64,000 nt of DNA from Synechococcus sp. WH 7805 (GTDB lineage: Bacteria > Cyanobacteriota > Cyanobacteriia > PCC-6307 > Cyanobiaceae). The notes beneath the pieces were generated by a model that saw only the letters and a list, made by a program, of their open reading frames with translations, ran no database searches and was not told where the DNA came from. The DNA lies in assembly GCF_000153285.1 (NCBI RefSeq), contig NZ_CH724168.1:2023455-2087454 (forward strand), given 5' to 3'. Shown in pieces: positions 53,947 through 62,483 of the stretch; the stretch's first letter is position 1; each line of letters opens with the position of its first letter. Position numbers and translations under genes: made by a program.

Positions 53947-54355
53947 CGTCGTGGATTTCATGAGCGTCGTCACTGCCTGCCGGGATCTCCCCCCGCACCT
54001 GGCGTTCTCGCTCGAGGTCCCCAAGCAGCCCCAGAACGGAGGCTCCCTTCTCCAGGCCACGGTCGAGATGGAAGACCACTTCCGGTGCACGCCGCATCTT
54101 GAGACGACGACCGAGCTCCCCGCGCAGGAAGCTACTGGCTGCCTGCAGACCGTCCATCACTTGGGCTTTGCCTTCAGGGTCGGCCAGCACACTCACGAAG
54201 ATCTTGCAGTGCTGCAGATCCCCGCTCACCTCCACCCCGGTGATGCTGATCAGCCCCTGATGCACCCGTTCATCGCGGATGCCATGAATGAGCAGTTCAC
54301 TCGTCTCCTTGCGGATCAGAGCTGCGACACGTTCTACCCGTCGTCCAGGAGCCAT
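53933..54355 (-). CDS. rbfA: Ribosome-binding factor A
   Basis: A 140-residue KH-type protein that matures the 16S rRNA 5' end and the 30S subunit. [40 protein letters not shown] and [20 protein letters not shown] are diagnostic. The acidic C-terminal tail ([14 protein letters not shown]) extends beyond the core. ATG at 54355. It lies 1 bp after the DUF751 gene and overlaps nagZ. Confidence 0.94.
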   Translation of the reverse strand: MAPGRRVERVAALIRKETSELLIHGIRDERVHQGLISITGVEVSGDLQHCKIFVSVLADPEGKAQVMDGLQAASSFLRGELGRRLKMRRAPEVVFHLDRGLEKGASVLGLLGDLERERQVRGEIPAGSDDAHEIHDDERS

Positions 54356-54356
54356 C

Positions 54357-54563
54357 TCAGCTCATTGGTGCTGAAGACACCATGGCACGCAACACCAGTC
54401 CGAGGCTGATGAAGCCACTGATTAAGGCTCCGATCAGTGCCACAGCGGTCACGGGATTGCTGCGCCGGCGGGCCAGCGGTTCCGCAACGGAATTCAGCAC
54501 GCCAAGGCTGAACGCGATCAGATATCGCGGATAGCGGGTCACATTGACGAAGAACTCGCGCAT
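54357..54563 (-). CDS. DUF751 small membrane protein
   Basis: A 68-residue protein with [20 protein letters not shown] at the N terminus, the conserved RYPRYL element of the DUF751 (Ycf33-like) family found only in oxygenic phototrophs. Two hydrophobic helices (about 13-30 and 43-62). Function unknown. It precedes rbfA by one base and diverges from the GST gene with 59 bp between starts. Confidence 0.8.
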   Translation of the reverse strand: MREFFVNVTRYPRYLIAFSLGVLNSVAEPLARRRSNPVTAVALIGALISGFISLGLVLRAMVSSAPMS

Positions 54564-54622
54564 GGCGATGGCGTTGATCCGTTTCTCATGGCTACTCTGC
54601 CGGTCCCTGCCCCGGTCTGGAC

Positions 54623-55351
54623 ATGCTGGAGCTCCACCAGTTCCGCCACTCCGCCTTCTGCATGAAGGTGCGGATGACGCTCCACGCCAAAGACCTGAGT
54701 TTTCGTGAGGTGGAGGTCACTCCGGGGCTGGGTCAACTGTCTGTTTTTCGGATCTCGGGTCAGCGACAGGTCCCGGTTCTGGTTGACGGTGATCAGGTGT
54801 TCGCTGATTCCAGCGCCATCTGCCGGTATCTCGAAACGCTGCAACCCGAGCCCGTCCTGCTTCCTTCCGATCCGCTCCAGAGAGCCCAGGTGGAACTGAT
54901 TGAAGATTGGGCTGACACCACCCTGGCCGCGTCAGCCCGGGCAGCGCTTCTGCAGGCTGCAGCTGACGACACCCAGCTCAGGTCGGCTCTTCTGCCTGAT
55001 GATCTGCCGGCACCCTTGCGACAGGTCATGTCTGTGGTTCCAGGTGGGTGGTTGAGCAACTTGGGGGATTTGCTCGGTCAGGAGCAGAGGGCGTCCATGC
55101 TTTCCAGTCTCATGGCTCTGGCCGAAGGCCTCGACAAGAACGAGCACCTGGTAGGCAACACACTCACCTTGGCGGATCTTGCTGTGGCCGCTCAGCTCTC
55201 CTTGCTGCGTTTCCCTGGCTCCTCAGGAGATTCTTTAGCTGGCCGCGGCGTTCCTGGTCTCAGCGATCATCCCCGCCTTCAGTCCCTATTCCATTGGCGC
55301 GATCAGTTGGAGGCCCAGCTCATTCAGCGGGATCCTGCGGCAGCCGAGTGA
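54623..55351 (+). CDS. Glutathione S-transferase family protein
   Basis: A 242-residue protein with a thioredoxin-like N-terminal domain: LELHQFRHSAFCMKVRMTLH, QRQVPVLVDGDQVFADSSAI (the cis-Pro and the Asp/Ser-Ser glutathione contact), and a helical C-terminal domain ending with VGNTLTLADLAVAAQLSLLR (the N-capping box). HSAFCMKV places a Ser/Cys at the catalytic position, as in omega or beta-like classes. The substrate is unknown. The stop overlaps the convergent gene by 32 bp. Confidence 0.88.
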   Translation: MLELHQFRHSAFCMKVRMTLHAKDLSFREVEVTPGLGQLSVFRISGQRQVPVLVDGDQVFADSSAICRYLETLQPEPVLLPSDPLQRAQVELIEDWADTTLAASARAALLQAAADDTQLRSALLPDDLPAPLRQVMSVVPGGWLSNLGDLLGQEQRASMLSSLMALAEGLDKNEHLVGNTLTLADLAVAAQLSLLRFPGSSGDSLAGRGVPGLSDHPRLQSLFHWRDQLEAQLIQRDPAAAE

Positions 55352-56042
55352 GCACCAGCCGAAATCGGCTGCTTCGTCCGGCGAGGCTTTGATCCGTCTG
55401 CAAGCCAGGTGCCCCATAACTCACCTGGCGCTGATCCCCACAGATTTCTGATCCGCACTGTTCGTAGCGCGTCAGCGTCTCGATTCTGCTCAGTCTGGGT
55501 GCTCCCGGGCCATGCACGATCTGCAGCACGAGCTCATCACTCAGGAATTCTTCGGTGCCGCTTTCTGTGGACACCACGGCCTGACGGCGGCCGATCACGC
55601 TGGTTTCCAGCAGAACATCTCCGCTGAGCCTCGCCAGTTGACGGTTCACACGCTCTGGATCCTGCTCGACCGATAGCAGCTTGTCCCCCAGCAGCGCTTT
55701 GCCGATGGCTGTGGCATTGAAAGAGCGGTCGCCGACCAGCTGTCCCGCCTGATTGCGTTTGAAGCGAGCCTTGTGAAGCAGCGTGGATTCGTTCTCAAGA
55801 CGTGAACCATCACGGTCGAGCGTGTCGCTTTGCACCTGCCAGTCGCCCGCGAACCAGTCGGGATAGATCAGATCTTGTCGGGCACGCGGCCGGGGAAGAG
55901 GTGCAGGCAGGGACCACTCGGGCCATTCCATTGCGCGTTGCTCCAGCAGGGAGGCCTGGGCTGGTGCTGCTGCGCCCGCACCCGACACCATGAACAGCTG
56001 CAGCAGCATGGTGAACATCACACTCAACAGCCGCCGCTTCAT
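55320..56042 (-). CDS. Conserved exported protein, unknown (DUF6816-like)
   Basis: A 240-residue protein with a classical signal peptide (MKRRLLSVMFTMLLQLFMVS and AGAAAPAQA), so it is periplasmic or lumenal. IYPDWFAGDWQVQSDTLDRD and the RSFNATAIGKALLG part suggest a lipocalin-like beta-barrel of the sort seen in cyanobacterial and plastid lumenal proteins; the family name is from memory and uncertain. Two cysteines (EQCGSEICGD) could form a disulphide. The ATG at 56042 shares CATG with the divergent gene at 56041. Confidence 0.65.
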   Translation of the reverse strand: MKRRLLSVMFTMLLQLFMVSGAGAAAPAQASLLEQRAMEWPEWSLPAPLPRPRARQDLIYPDWFAGDWQVQSDTLDRDGSRLENESTLLHKARFKRNQAGQLVGDRSFNATAIGKALLGDKLLSVEQDPERVNRQLARLSGDVLLETSVIGRRQAVVSTESGTEEFLSDELVLQIVHGPGAPRLSRIETLTRYEQCGSEICGDQRQVSYGAPGLQTDQSLAGRSSRFRLVLTRLPQDPAE

Positions 56043-56304
56043 GTCAGACCCCCTGATCCGATCACTCGATCACTATGTAGTGCTTGTGCCGGGTGAATCG
56101 GAACAGCTCCTATCAGCCGCCGCCACCTTGACATGGCTGGCTGAACGACTGATGGCTCTCAGTCCATGGCCGGAGGATCTTCGTGGATGCGACGGTGCAA
56201 CCAAAGCCGCAGAACGCCTCCTCGACACCGCCTGTGAACTGGAGCTCTCGCCAGGTGTCTGCGTGCAGTGGTACGCCGTCCGTCTGGAACCGCCTCAGAA
56301 CTGA
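56041..56304 (+). CDS. Conserved small protein, unknown
   Basis: An 87-residue soluble, helical protein (MSDPLIRSLDHYVVLVPGES, LLSAAATLTWLAERLMALSP). No family recognised; similar small proteins occur next to aroK in marine picocyanobacteria as far as I recall. The start ATG at 56041 overlaps that of the divergent exported protein. The stop is 3 bp from the end of the convergent aroK. Confidence 0.6.
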   Translation: MSDPLIRSLDHYVVLVPGESEQLLSAAATLTWLAERLMALSPWPEDLRGCDGATKAAERLLDTACELELSPGVCVQWYAVRLEPPQN

Positions 56305-56307
56305 TGG

Positions 56308-56883
56308 TCAATCGGGTCGCTGTTTCGGTGGGTCTTGGATCAGCGTTGGCAACAAGTTCAGAATTCCGTCCGCCACCGCATCCGGTGGCTCAGCATCGAT
56401 CACTACGGTGAGATCGGCCTCTGAATACATCGGCCGACGTGTCATCAAGAGCCTGTCCAAAGCCATGGCAGGGTCCTGTTCTTGCAGCAGGGGGCGAGGG
56501 GTGTCGTCCTTCTCCAGTCGCTTCAACAACTGTTGTCGCTCCACGTCCAGCCAGATCACGATCCCCTGGTGCATCGCTCCCCAGTTTTCAGGGCGGGTGA
56601 CTGCGCCGCCGCCTGTGGCCACAACGAGGGAGTGGCGCTGACTAATCGCGCTGAGCACCTGGGTCTCGAGGCTTCGGAAACCGCTTTCACCATCGCGCTT
56701 GAAAATCTCGGGAATGGTGCAGCCTGCGGCTTGCTCAATCACGGCATCGGCATCCACAAAGCCGTATTGCAAACGTTGGGCGAGGGGCCGCCCGGTGCTG
56801 GTTTTGCCGCTCCCCATCATCCCGACGAGATACAGGTTGCGGCCGCCGAGCCGCTGTCTGAGGGAGGGGACGGGATCCAGCAT
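56308..56883 (-). CDS. aroK: Shikimate kinase
   Basis: A 191-residue P-loop kinase phosphorylating shikimate at O3 in aromatic amino-acid synthesis. P-loop GMMGSGKT (21-28), shikimate-binding FVDADAVIE (Asp pair) and [14 protein letters not shown] (the Gly-rich loop) and the lid RPLL with an arginine. ATG at 56883, 51 bp from the divergent PTPS gene. Confidence 0.95.
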   Translation of the reverse strand: MLDPVPSLRQRLGGRNLYLVGMMGSGKTSTGRPLAQRLQYGFVDADAVIEQAAGCTIPEIFKRDGESGFRSLETQVLSAISQRHSLVVATGGGAVTRPENWGAMHQGIVIWLDVERQQLLKRLEKDDTPRPLLQEQDPAMALDRLLMTRRPMYSEADLTVVIDAEPPDAVADGILNLLPTLIQDPPKQRPD

Positions 56884-56934
56884 GGCTCCGAATTGCCGTT
56901 AGCTCATTAGGATGCCTCCCGGCCGGACCTTCAC

Positions 56935-57855
56935 ATGACTGAAACGAAGTCGATTGCCCGGCACGGCCAGGGCCGCGGTTGTGTGATCACCCGCCGAGCC
57001 TGTTTCAGCGCCAGTCATCGCTACTGGTTGCCGGAACTCTCTGCTGATGACAACGCAGCCCGCTTCGGTGCCTGTGCGCTGGCTCCCGGTCATGGACACA
57101 ACTACGAGCTCATCGTGTCGATGGCGGGTGACCTCGATGCCGATGGCATGGTGCTCAATCTCTCCGAGGTGAAGCACGCCATCCGCAAGGAGGTCACCGA
57201 TCAGCTCAATTTCCGATTCCTGAATGACGCCTGGTCGGATTTTGATGTGTCAAGACCGGAAGGTTGCCTGCCGACCACCGAAGCGCTTGTGCATCGCATC
57301 TGGCAACGGCTTGCACCGCATTTGCCGATCACGGCACTCCGCCTCTACGAACAACCGGGCCTCTGGGCCGACTACCTCGGACATCCCATGGACGCCTTCC
57401 TCACCATCCGCACCCACTTCGCTGCCGCCCACCGTCTTGCAAGACCGGAGCTGAGCCAGGAAGAGAACGAGCGCATTTACGGCAAATGTGCTCGTCCCCA
57501 TGGTCATGGTCACAACTACCTGGTGGATGTGACGGTGCGTGGTGCCATCGACCCACGCACCGGCATGGTCTGCGATCTCTCCGCGCTCCAGCGACTTGTG
57601 GATGATTTGGTGGTGGAGCCCTTCGATCACACCTTCCTCAACAAGGATGTGCCCTTCTTTGCTGAGTGTGTGCCCACTGCGGAAAACATCGCTCTGCACA
57701 TCGCCGACCGTCTTTCGGGTCCTGTGGGTGCCATTGGTGCCCAGCTCCACAAGGTGCGCCTTCAGGAAAGTCCCAACAACGCGGCTGAGGTGTACGCCGA
57801 GATGCCTCAGCTCGAAATGACACCAGCCACGTTGGAAGCGACGGCCGGGGTCTGA
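56935..57855 (+). CDS. Tandem 6-pyruvoyltetrahydropterin synthase / QueD-like protein (two domains)
   Basis: A 306-residue protein, about twice the usual 120-150, made of two PTPS/QueD domains. Domain 1 (about 18-150): H28 (FSASHRYW), C47 and H53/H55 (CALAPGHGHNY). Domain 2 (about 155-295): H166 (FAAAHRLA), C185 and H191/H193 (CARPHGHGHNY), with a glutamate in VRLQESPNNAAEVY. Both keep the zinc histidines and the active-site cysteine spacing (C-x5-HGHNY) of PTPS, so neither domain looks dead. It converts dihydroneopterin triphosphate in pterin or queuosine synthesis. A RibD-type reductase gene follows after 12 bp. Confidence 0.85.
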   Translation: MTETKSIARHGQGRGCVITRRACFSASHRYWLPELSADDNAARFGACALAPGHGHNYELIVSMAGDLDADGMVLNLSEVKHAIRKEVTDQLNFRFLNDAWSDFDVSRPEGCLPTTEALVHRIWQRLAPHLPITALRLYEQPGLWADYLGHPMDAFLTIRTHFAAAHRLARPELSQEENERIYGKCARPHGHGHNYLVDVTVRGAIDPRTGMVCDLSALQRLVDDLVVEPFDHTFLNKDVPFFAECVPTAENIALHIADRLSGPVGAIGAQLHKVRLQESPNNAAEVYAEMPQLEMTPATLEATAGV

Positions 57856-57867
57856 TCGCGTCCCTGG

Positions 57868-58554
57868 ATGACTCTTCAGACAACAGTCAGGCTGGTGCTG
57901 GCCGTCAGCCTGGACGGACGTTTGGCCTATCCCCAGGGAGGCCCTTCCCAGCTTGGGGGGGCCGGTGATCGCAAGGCTTTAGAGGAAGCCTTGGCCTGGT
58001 CTGACGGAGCATTGATCGGAGCTGGAACCCTGCGGGCGCATCGTTCCAGTTGTCTGATTCATGCGCACGATTTATTGGAGCAGCGCCAAGCGGCGTGTCG
58101 TTCTCCACAGCCCGACCTTTTTGTGGTGAGTCGCCAAGCGGATTTCCCTCTGCATTGGCCGTTTTTTCAGCAACCCTTTGCGCGTTATCTGCTGACCCCG
58201 GGGGGCGGCGGTGCTAAGGGATTCAATGATGGCTATCCCCTCGCTGCGTCGTGGACCGAGTCCTTGGCCAGCCTGGCTGCCCGTGGCTGGTCAAAATTTG
58301 TGCTCTTGGGAGGGGCTGGTCTTTGCGAATCGATGCTGGCGGATGATGCCGTAGACGAGCTGCAGCTCACGCTCTGCCCGCGACTTCTCGGTGGACCTTT
58401 CTGTTGGGTGCCATCCTTGGCCCCAGCACTCCCTGAAAACCTGGCCGCGGCTGATGCCTGGTTGCTGGAGCACAGCCAGCCTCTTGGCGGCGGTGAGCTG
58501 CTGGTGCATTACCGGCGTAACCGGAGCATCAGGTCTTTGAGAGGAAGGTCCTGA
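57868..58554 (+). CDS. RibD C-terminal-type (dihydrofolate-reductase-like) reductase
   Basis: A 228-residue protein consisting only of a RibD_C/DHFR-fold reductase domain: LVLAVSLDGRLAYPQGGPSQ, DGALIGAGTLRAHRS (the NADPH loop), FVLLGGAGLCESMLADD and DELQLTLCPRLLGG. In riboflavin synthesis this domain reduces the pyrimidine ribosyl group; free-standing copies can serve in pterin reduction. Position 12 bp after the PTPS gene argues for a pterin-related role (inference). ATG at 57868. The 3' end overlaps the convergent gene by 46 bp. Confidence 0.85.
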   Translation: MTLQTTVRLVLAVSLDGRLAYPQGGPSQLGGAGDRKALEEALAWSDGALIGAGTLRAHRSSCLIHAHDLLEQRQAACRSPQPDLFVVSRQADFPLHWPFFQQPFARYLLTPGGGGAKGFNDGYPLAASWTESLASLAARGWSKFVLLGGAGLCESMLADDAVDELQLTLCPRLLGGPFCWVPSLAPALPENLAAADAWLLEHSQPLGGGELLVHYRRNRSIRSLRGRS

Positions 58555-58970
58555 AGACCTGTGGCCGGCAAGCCAAGAAGAGAAGCCAGGCAGCGTTTGA
58601 CCACCACCTGGGTGTCGTCTCCCACCCGACCGCTGATCAGTTCACTGACGATGCCGAGTTCTCTCCCACTGCGAGAGGCTTCGCGGATCAAGCATTCGCT
58701 GGCTGGCAGCGCCAGGTCACGACAAGGTTGCAGAACCGTCTCGTCAATGCCGGATATCAGCTCACCCAGAGGCAGGGAGCTGGTATCGATCCTGCCAATA
58801 GCACGCTTGGCGATTCGCTGGCATTCCCCGGCAAGCTGCTGCTCCACCCTGGGCCGCATCAACTGCAGCAAGGGCTCCAGCAGCCCGGCCCTGGCCTCGA
58901 TCGCCATCGTGCTGATGCCTACGGCCAAGAAGGCCATCAGCAAAGGTTGCCAAGGTCTTCTCCAGATCAA
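58509..58970 (-). CDS. Exported small protein, unknown
   Basis: A 153-residue protein with an N-terminal hydrophobic signal (QPLLMAFLAVGISTMAIEARA), then a helical soluble part with four cysteines (GECQRIAK, QPCRDLAL, SECLIREA, VKRCLASL). Start is TTG at 58970 or the internal ATG 11 codons later, which would trim the basic n-region. No family recognised. It diverges from the FemAB-like gene and overlaps the 3' end of the reductase gene by 46 bp. Confidence 0.5.
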   Translation of the reverse strand: MIWRRPWQPLLMAFLAVGISTMAIEARAGLLEPLLQLMRPRVEQQLAGECQRIAKRAIGRIDTSSLPLGELISGIDETVLQPCRDLALPASECLIREASRSGRELGIVSELISGRVGDDTQVVVKRCLASLLGLPATGLQDLPLKDLMLRLRR

Positions 58971-59038
58971 GGGTCGACGACATTGACTCTTGATCTTCGC
59001 CCCCTTGATCTCACCTCGTTAGGGTTCGACTACGGCAC

Positions 59039-60235
59039 ATGGATTGGCCTGAGATGGCGTCGCTCTCGGCTCGCTGGCATCGAAGCATCAGCGAGATTCC
59101 GGAGGAGCGGTGGGACGATCTGATCGGTGATCAGGTTTCTCCTTTTTACCGCTGGAGATGGTTGCTGGCGTTGGAGCGTTCCGGCAGCGTCTCCCCCGAT
59201 CAAGGCTGGCAGCCCCTGCACCTGTCGTTGTGGCGCGACGACAACGAGCTCGTGGCTGTGGCCCCTCTGTATCTCAAGGGTCACAGCTATGGCGAATTCG
59301 TGTTTGATCAGTCTTTCGCGCGCCTGGCCGGTGATCTTGGGCTTCGTTATTACCCGAAATTGATCGGGATGAGTCCGGTCAGCCCCGTGCAGGGTTATCG
59401 CTTCCATCTGGCCGCCAGTGAAGACGCCCAGGAGCTCACCACGCTGATGCTCGGCTTGATCGATGACTTCGCAGCACGGCACGGAATTCTCAGCTGCAAT
59501 TTTCTCTATGTCGATCCCGCCTGGCAGCCACTCGCTCAATCAGCCGGTTGTGCCGGCTGGCTGAATCAGCAGAGTCAGTGGTCCGCTGACGGACAGCAGA
59601 CCTTCAGCGACTACCTCGCTGGTTTCAATGCCAATCAGCGTCGCAACATCAAACGGGAACGCAAGGCCGTGCGGAATGCAGGAGTCACCGTGACACCGAT
59701 CACCGGTGACGCTCTCAGCCCTGCTCTGGTGTCGAGAATGCATGATTTCTACGAGCAACACTGTGCTCGCTGGGGAGCCTGGGGTAGCAAATACTTGGAT
59801 GCCAGCTTCTTTGATCAACTGTGTGAGCCCTCACTGGCTCAGCATGTCGTGCTGTTCAGTGCCCATCGTGGAGATGTGGATCTCCCTGTTGCCATGTCGC
59901 TTTGCGTCAGAGACGCCCAGCATCTCTGGGGGCGCTACTGGGGAAGTGATGAGGAGATTGATTGTCTGCACTTCGAGGTGTGTTACTACGCACCGATCGA
60001 GTGGGCACTGCAGCAGGGGTTGGTGAGTTTCGATCCAGGTGCTGGTGGAAGCCACAAGCTGCGAAGAGGTTTCTCGGCCATGGCCCGCACCAGTCTTCAT
60101 CGCTGGTATGACCCGCAGATGGATGCTCTGATCCGTTCGTGGCTACCGCGTGCCAATGCCTTGATGCGTGAGGAGATCGAGGCCATCAATGCGGATCTGC
60201 CGTTCCGTGCTCAACCTCCTGATTTGGTGAGCTGA
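59039..60235 (+). CDS. FemAB-like / GNAT-type acyltransferase (PF04339-type)
   Basis: A 398-residue double-GNAT-fold protein. SPFYRWRWLLALERSGSVSP, LYLKGHSYGEFVFDQSFARL, YFNPK-like YYPKLIGMSPVSPV and the NQRRNIKRERKAV block are typical of the cyanobacterial/proteobacterial 'peptidogalycan biosynthesis' family; HLWGRYWGSDEEIDCLHFEV and FDPGAGGSHKLRRGF lie in the second half. FemAB proteins add residues to peptidoglycan bridges, but for this subfamily the reaction is not known. ATG at 59039. The DUF4346 gene follows after 24 bp. Confidence 0.8.
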   Translation: MDWPEMASLSARWHRSISEIPEERWDDLIGDQVSPFYRWRWLLALERSGSVSPDQGWQPLHLSLWRDDNELVAVAPLYLKGHSYGEFVFDQSFARLAGDLGLRYYPKLIGMSPVSPVQGYRFHLAASEDAQELTTLMLGLIDDFAARHGILSCNFLYVDPAWQPLAQSAGCAGWLNQQSQWSADGQQTFSDYLAGFNANQRRNIKRERKAVRNAGVTVTPITGDALSPALVSRMHDFYEQHCARWGAWGSKYLDASFFDQLCEPSLAQHVVLFSAHRGDVDLPVAMSLCVRDAQHLWGRYWGSDEEIDCLHFEVCYYAPIEWALQQGLVSFDPGAGGSHKLRRGFSAMARTSLHRWYDPQMDALIRSWLPRANALMREEIEAINADLPFRAQPPDLVS

Positions 60236-60259
60236 CCTTCGGATTCGTAGGGTGATCCG

Positions 60260-60634
60260 ATGAAAGATGGCACCCTCTCTCTCGATGATCAGCTTTCCCA
60301 GCGTTTCATCGCACTGGATCCCAGCGGATATTTTCTGATTCGGGTTGATGAGGATGCAGGGCAGTTGGTGGCCGAGCACTATCGCAATGATGTTGACTCC
60401 AAAGGCCGAGCAACCGACCCAGAAACCGGTGAGGTGCTCAGTTGCCGGGGCGGAAGCCAACGCACTCCCTCTGTTTGTTACCGAGGGCGAACGGCCAAAG
60501 AGCTGGGAATCGCGCTCACGGAAGGTGATGGACCCCATCCGGTGAGCTGTCTTGATCATGCCCTCTATCTCGGACGGGAACTCCAGAAAGCGGAAGAGTG
60601 CTTGTTGAAGGGAACGACGTACGTTCAGGATTGA
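60260..60634 (+). CDS. DUF4346-type protein
   Basis: A 124-residue soluble protein: FIALDPSGYFLIRVDEDAGQ, LVAEHYRND, CRGGSQRTPSVCYRGRTAKE and a C-terminal helix DHALYLGRELQKAEECLLKG. The pattern fits the DUF4346 family of cyanobacteria, of unknown function. ATG at 60260. It converges on the radical SAM gene with 25 bp between; an imperfectly placed inverted repeat ACGTTCA/TGAACGT (60621-60627, 60642-60648) spans the junction. Confidence 0.72.
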   Translation: MKDGTLSLDDQLSQRFIALDPSGYFLIRVDEDAGQLVAEHYRNDVDSKGRATDPETGEVLSCRGGSQRTPSVCYRGRTAKELGIALTEGDGPHPVSCLDHALYLGRELQKAEECLLKGTTYVQD

Positions 60635-60659
60635 GTCTTTTTGAACGTAGTCCTCGCTC

Positions 60660-62234
60660 TCAGACGGGTTGAAGTTCCTTGGACGCGCTGGGTTCTTCAG
60701 GTGGCAGTGATTCAAGCTGTTCCCTGATCTCGCTTTGAACGATCGAGCGGTACTCGAGAAAGTGCTCGTTGTGAGCCAGAACCACGAGGAATTGCTCCAA
60801 AAGAGCCGGATTCTGCATCGCCATACCAAGCATGTAACGCCAGAAGCGTCCACGGGTGTTTCGCTTCAGACCTTGGCGCCAAATCACGATTGAAAGAGCT
60901 CGGAGATCAGTCAAGCTCGGCAGCTGGGTGGATCCCTTCCAGCGAGGAGCGCCCATCTTCAAGTAGTAGGAATACACCCGATCCATGTAGGCATTGGGTT
61001 CGTACAGAGCGCAGAACGCCTCCACGTACTCGTTGGCGATGTCCCGAATCGGTCTTGTGGGTTTGAAATTCAGGAGGTTGGTCTGATTCACGCCCTTTGC
61101 GGCGTCTTTGTCTTGGATCAGGCGGCCTTCCTTCTCGAGGCGATACCAAAGAGCGGTATTGGGGAGGGCCTGCAACATCCCCATCATCGCCGCGGGAATG
61201 CCCGTTCGCGTCACGAAGTCCACGATGCGACGACCTGCACCATCTTTTTCACCATCGAAACCGATGATGAACCCAGCCATCACGCGGATGCCATTGGCGG
61301 TGATGCGATCCACGGCCGCGTCAAGAGGATTGCGTGTGTTTTGGATCTTGCGGGAGGTTTCGAGGCTGGCCTCATCGGGCGTTTCAATGCCGAGGAACAC
61401 ACTTTCGAAGCGGGCTTCATGCATCATTCGCATCATCTCGTCGTCATCGGCAAGATCCACTGAAGCCTCAGTGGCGAAGCTGAAGGGATAACCACGCTCT
61501 TCTTGCCAGCGTTTGATTTCGGGAAGCAGCAACTTGGCATTGCGCTTATTGCCGATGAAGTTGTCGTCCACAAGGAAGATCGATCGTCTCCAGCCGAGGT
61601 CGTACAGGCTTTGAAGCTCGGCCACCAGCTGGTCAGGCGTTTTGGTGCGGGGTTTGCGGCCGTAAAGAACGATGATGTCGCAGAACTCGCAGTTGAAGGG
61701 GCAGCCCCGGGAAAACTGAACGCTCATGGAGTCATAAGCGTCGAGTTCGAGCAGATCGAAGCGGGGGATGGGGGTCGACGTCACATCCGGTTTTTCACCT
61801 TCTGAGCTGAACCGCCCGCCGCTGTCTCCCCTTTGGATGGCTTCGACAAACATCGGGAGGGTAATTTCTCCTTCATCCAGCACCTTGAAATCAGCATCCG
61901 CGATTTCGGGGGCGTCAGGTGTTGAGCTGGCGTAGGGCCCCCCAACGGCTACAGGAAGACAGCGACGCTTCGCTTCTTCGATCTGAACCTGCATGTCGTC
62001 CTTCTGGACGATCATTCCTGAGATCACGACCAATTCAGCCCAGTTCCACTCGGCTTCTGTGACCTCGCGAACATTGCGGTCAACCAGCTTCATCTCCCAC
62101 TCCTGGGGGAGCAGAGCTGCCACAGTGACAAGTCCGAGGGGTGGGAGCAGAACCTTGCGGTTCACGAGTTCAAGGATTTTTTCGTAGCTCCAGAACGTCT
62201 TCGGGAACAGGGGATAGATGAACAGGGTGCGCAT
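60660..62234 (-). CDS. B12-binding-domain radical SAM protein (DUF4070 C terminus)
   Basis: A 524-residue protein. The N-terminal third resembles a cobalamin-binding Rossmann domain (about 1-145, VAVGGPYASSTPDAPEIADA); then the radical SAM core with the cluster motif RGCPFNCEFC (CxxxCxxC) and FLVDDNFIGNKRNAKLLL, and a C-terminal DUF4070-type domain. No DxHxxG B12-ligand motif is obvious, so cobalamin binding is uncertain. Related proteins methylate or rearrange unactivated carbons. The substrate is unknown. ATG at 62234. It diverges from petL. Confidence 0.85.
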   Translation of the reverse strand: MRTLFIYPLFPKTFWSYEKILELVNRKVLLPPLGLVTVAALLPQEWEMKLVDRNVREVTEAEWNWAELVVISGMIVQKDDMQVQIEEAKRRCLPVAVGGPYASSTPDAPEIADADFKVLDEGEITLPMFVEAIQRGDSGGRFSSEGEKPDVTSTPIPRFDLLELDAYDSMSVQFSRGCPFNCEFCDIIVLYGRKPRTKTPDQLVAELQSLYDLGWRRSIFLVDDNFIGNKRNAKLLLPEIKRWQEERGYPFSFATEASVDLADDDEMMRMMHEARFESVFLGIETPDEASLETSRKIQNTRNPLDAAVDRITANGIRVMAGFIIGFDGEKDGAGRRIVDFVTRTGIPAAMMGMLQALPNTALWYRLEKEGRLIQDKDAAKGVNQTNLLNFKPTRPIRDIANEYVEAFCALYEPNAYMDRVYSYYLKMGAPRWKGSTQLPSLTDLRALSIVIWRQGLKRNTRGRFWRYMLGMAMQNPALLEQFLVVLAHNEHFLEYRSIVQSEIREQLESLPPEEPSASKELQPV

Positions 62235-62390
62235 AATCCGAAGTCGCGTTTGTTGAGCTCTGGTGCTGACGGTCGACCCTGCTTGCAGACCCGTCCGATT
62301 CCTTTTGATTTCGATGCACGCAAGCTTAGGCGGGATCTGTCGTCTGGAGACCCGATTTCTGATCTAATGGTCCTGCATTCTGTGACTGCA

Positions 62391-62483
62391 ATGGGAGTTG
62401 TTATTTATCTCGGCCTGGTGGGCGCTGGTCTTGTCACCGCAGCCGCCATCAGCTTGGTGTTACGTGGAATCAAACTGATTTGA
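62391..62483 (+). CDS. petL: Cytochrome b6-f complex subunit 6 (PetL), 30 residues
   Basis: A one-helix peptide starting at the ATG at 62391: MGVVIYLGLVGAGLVTAAAI then [10 protein letters not shown]. The single transmembrane helix and the ending R-x-IKLI are the marks of PetL, a small subunit that stabilises the cytochrome b6-f complex. Length (30) fits; the frame stays open upstream but earlier starts would add non-conserved polar residues. The last 14 bp overlap the convergent MFS gene. Confidence 0.8.
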   Translation: MGVVIYLGLVGAGLVTAAAISLVLRGIKLI

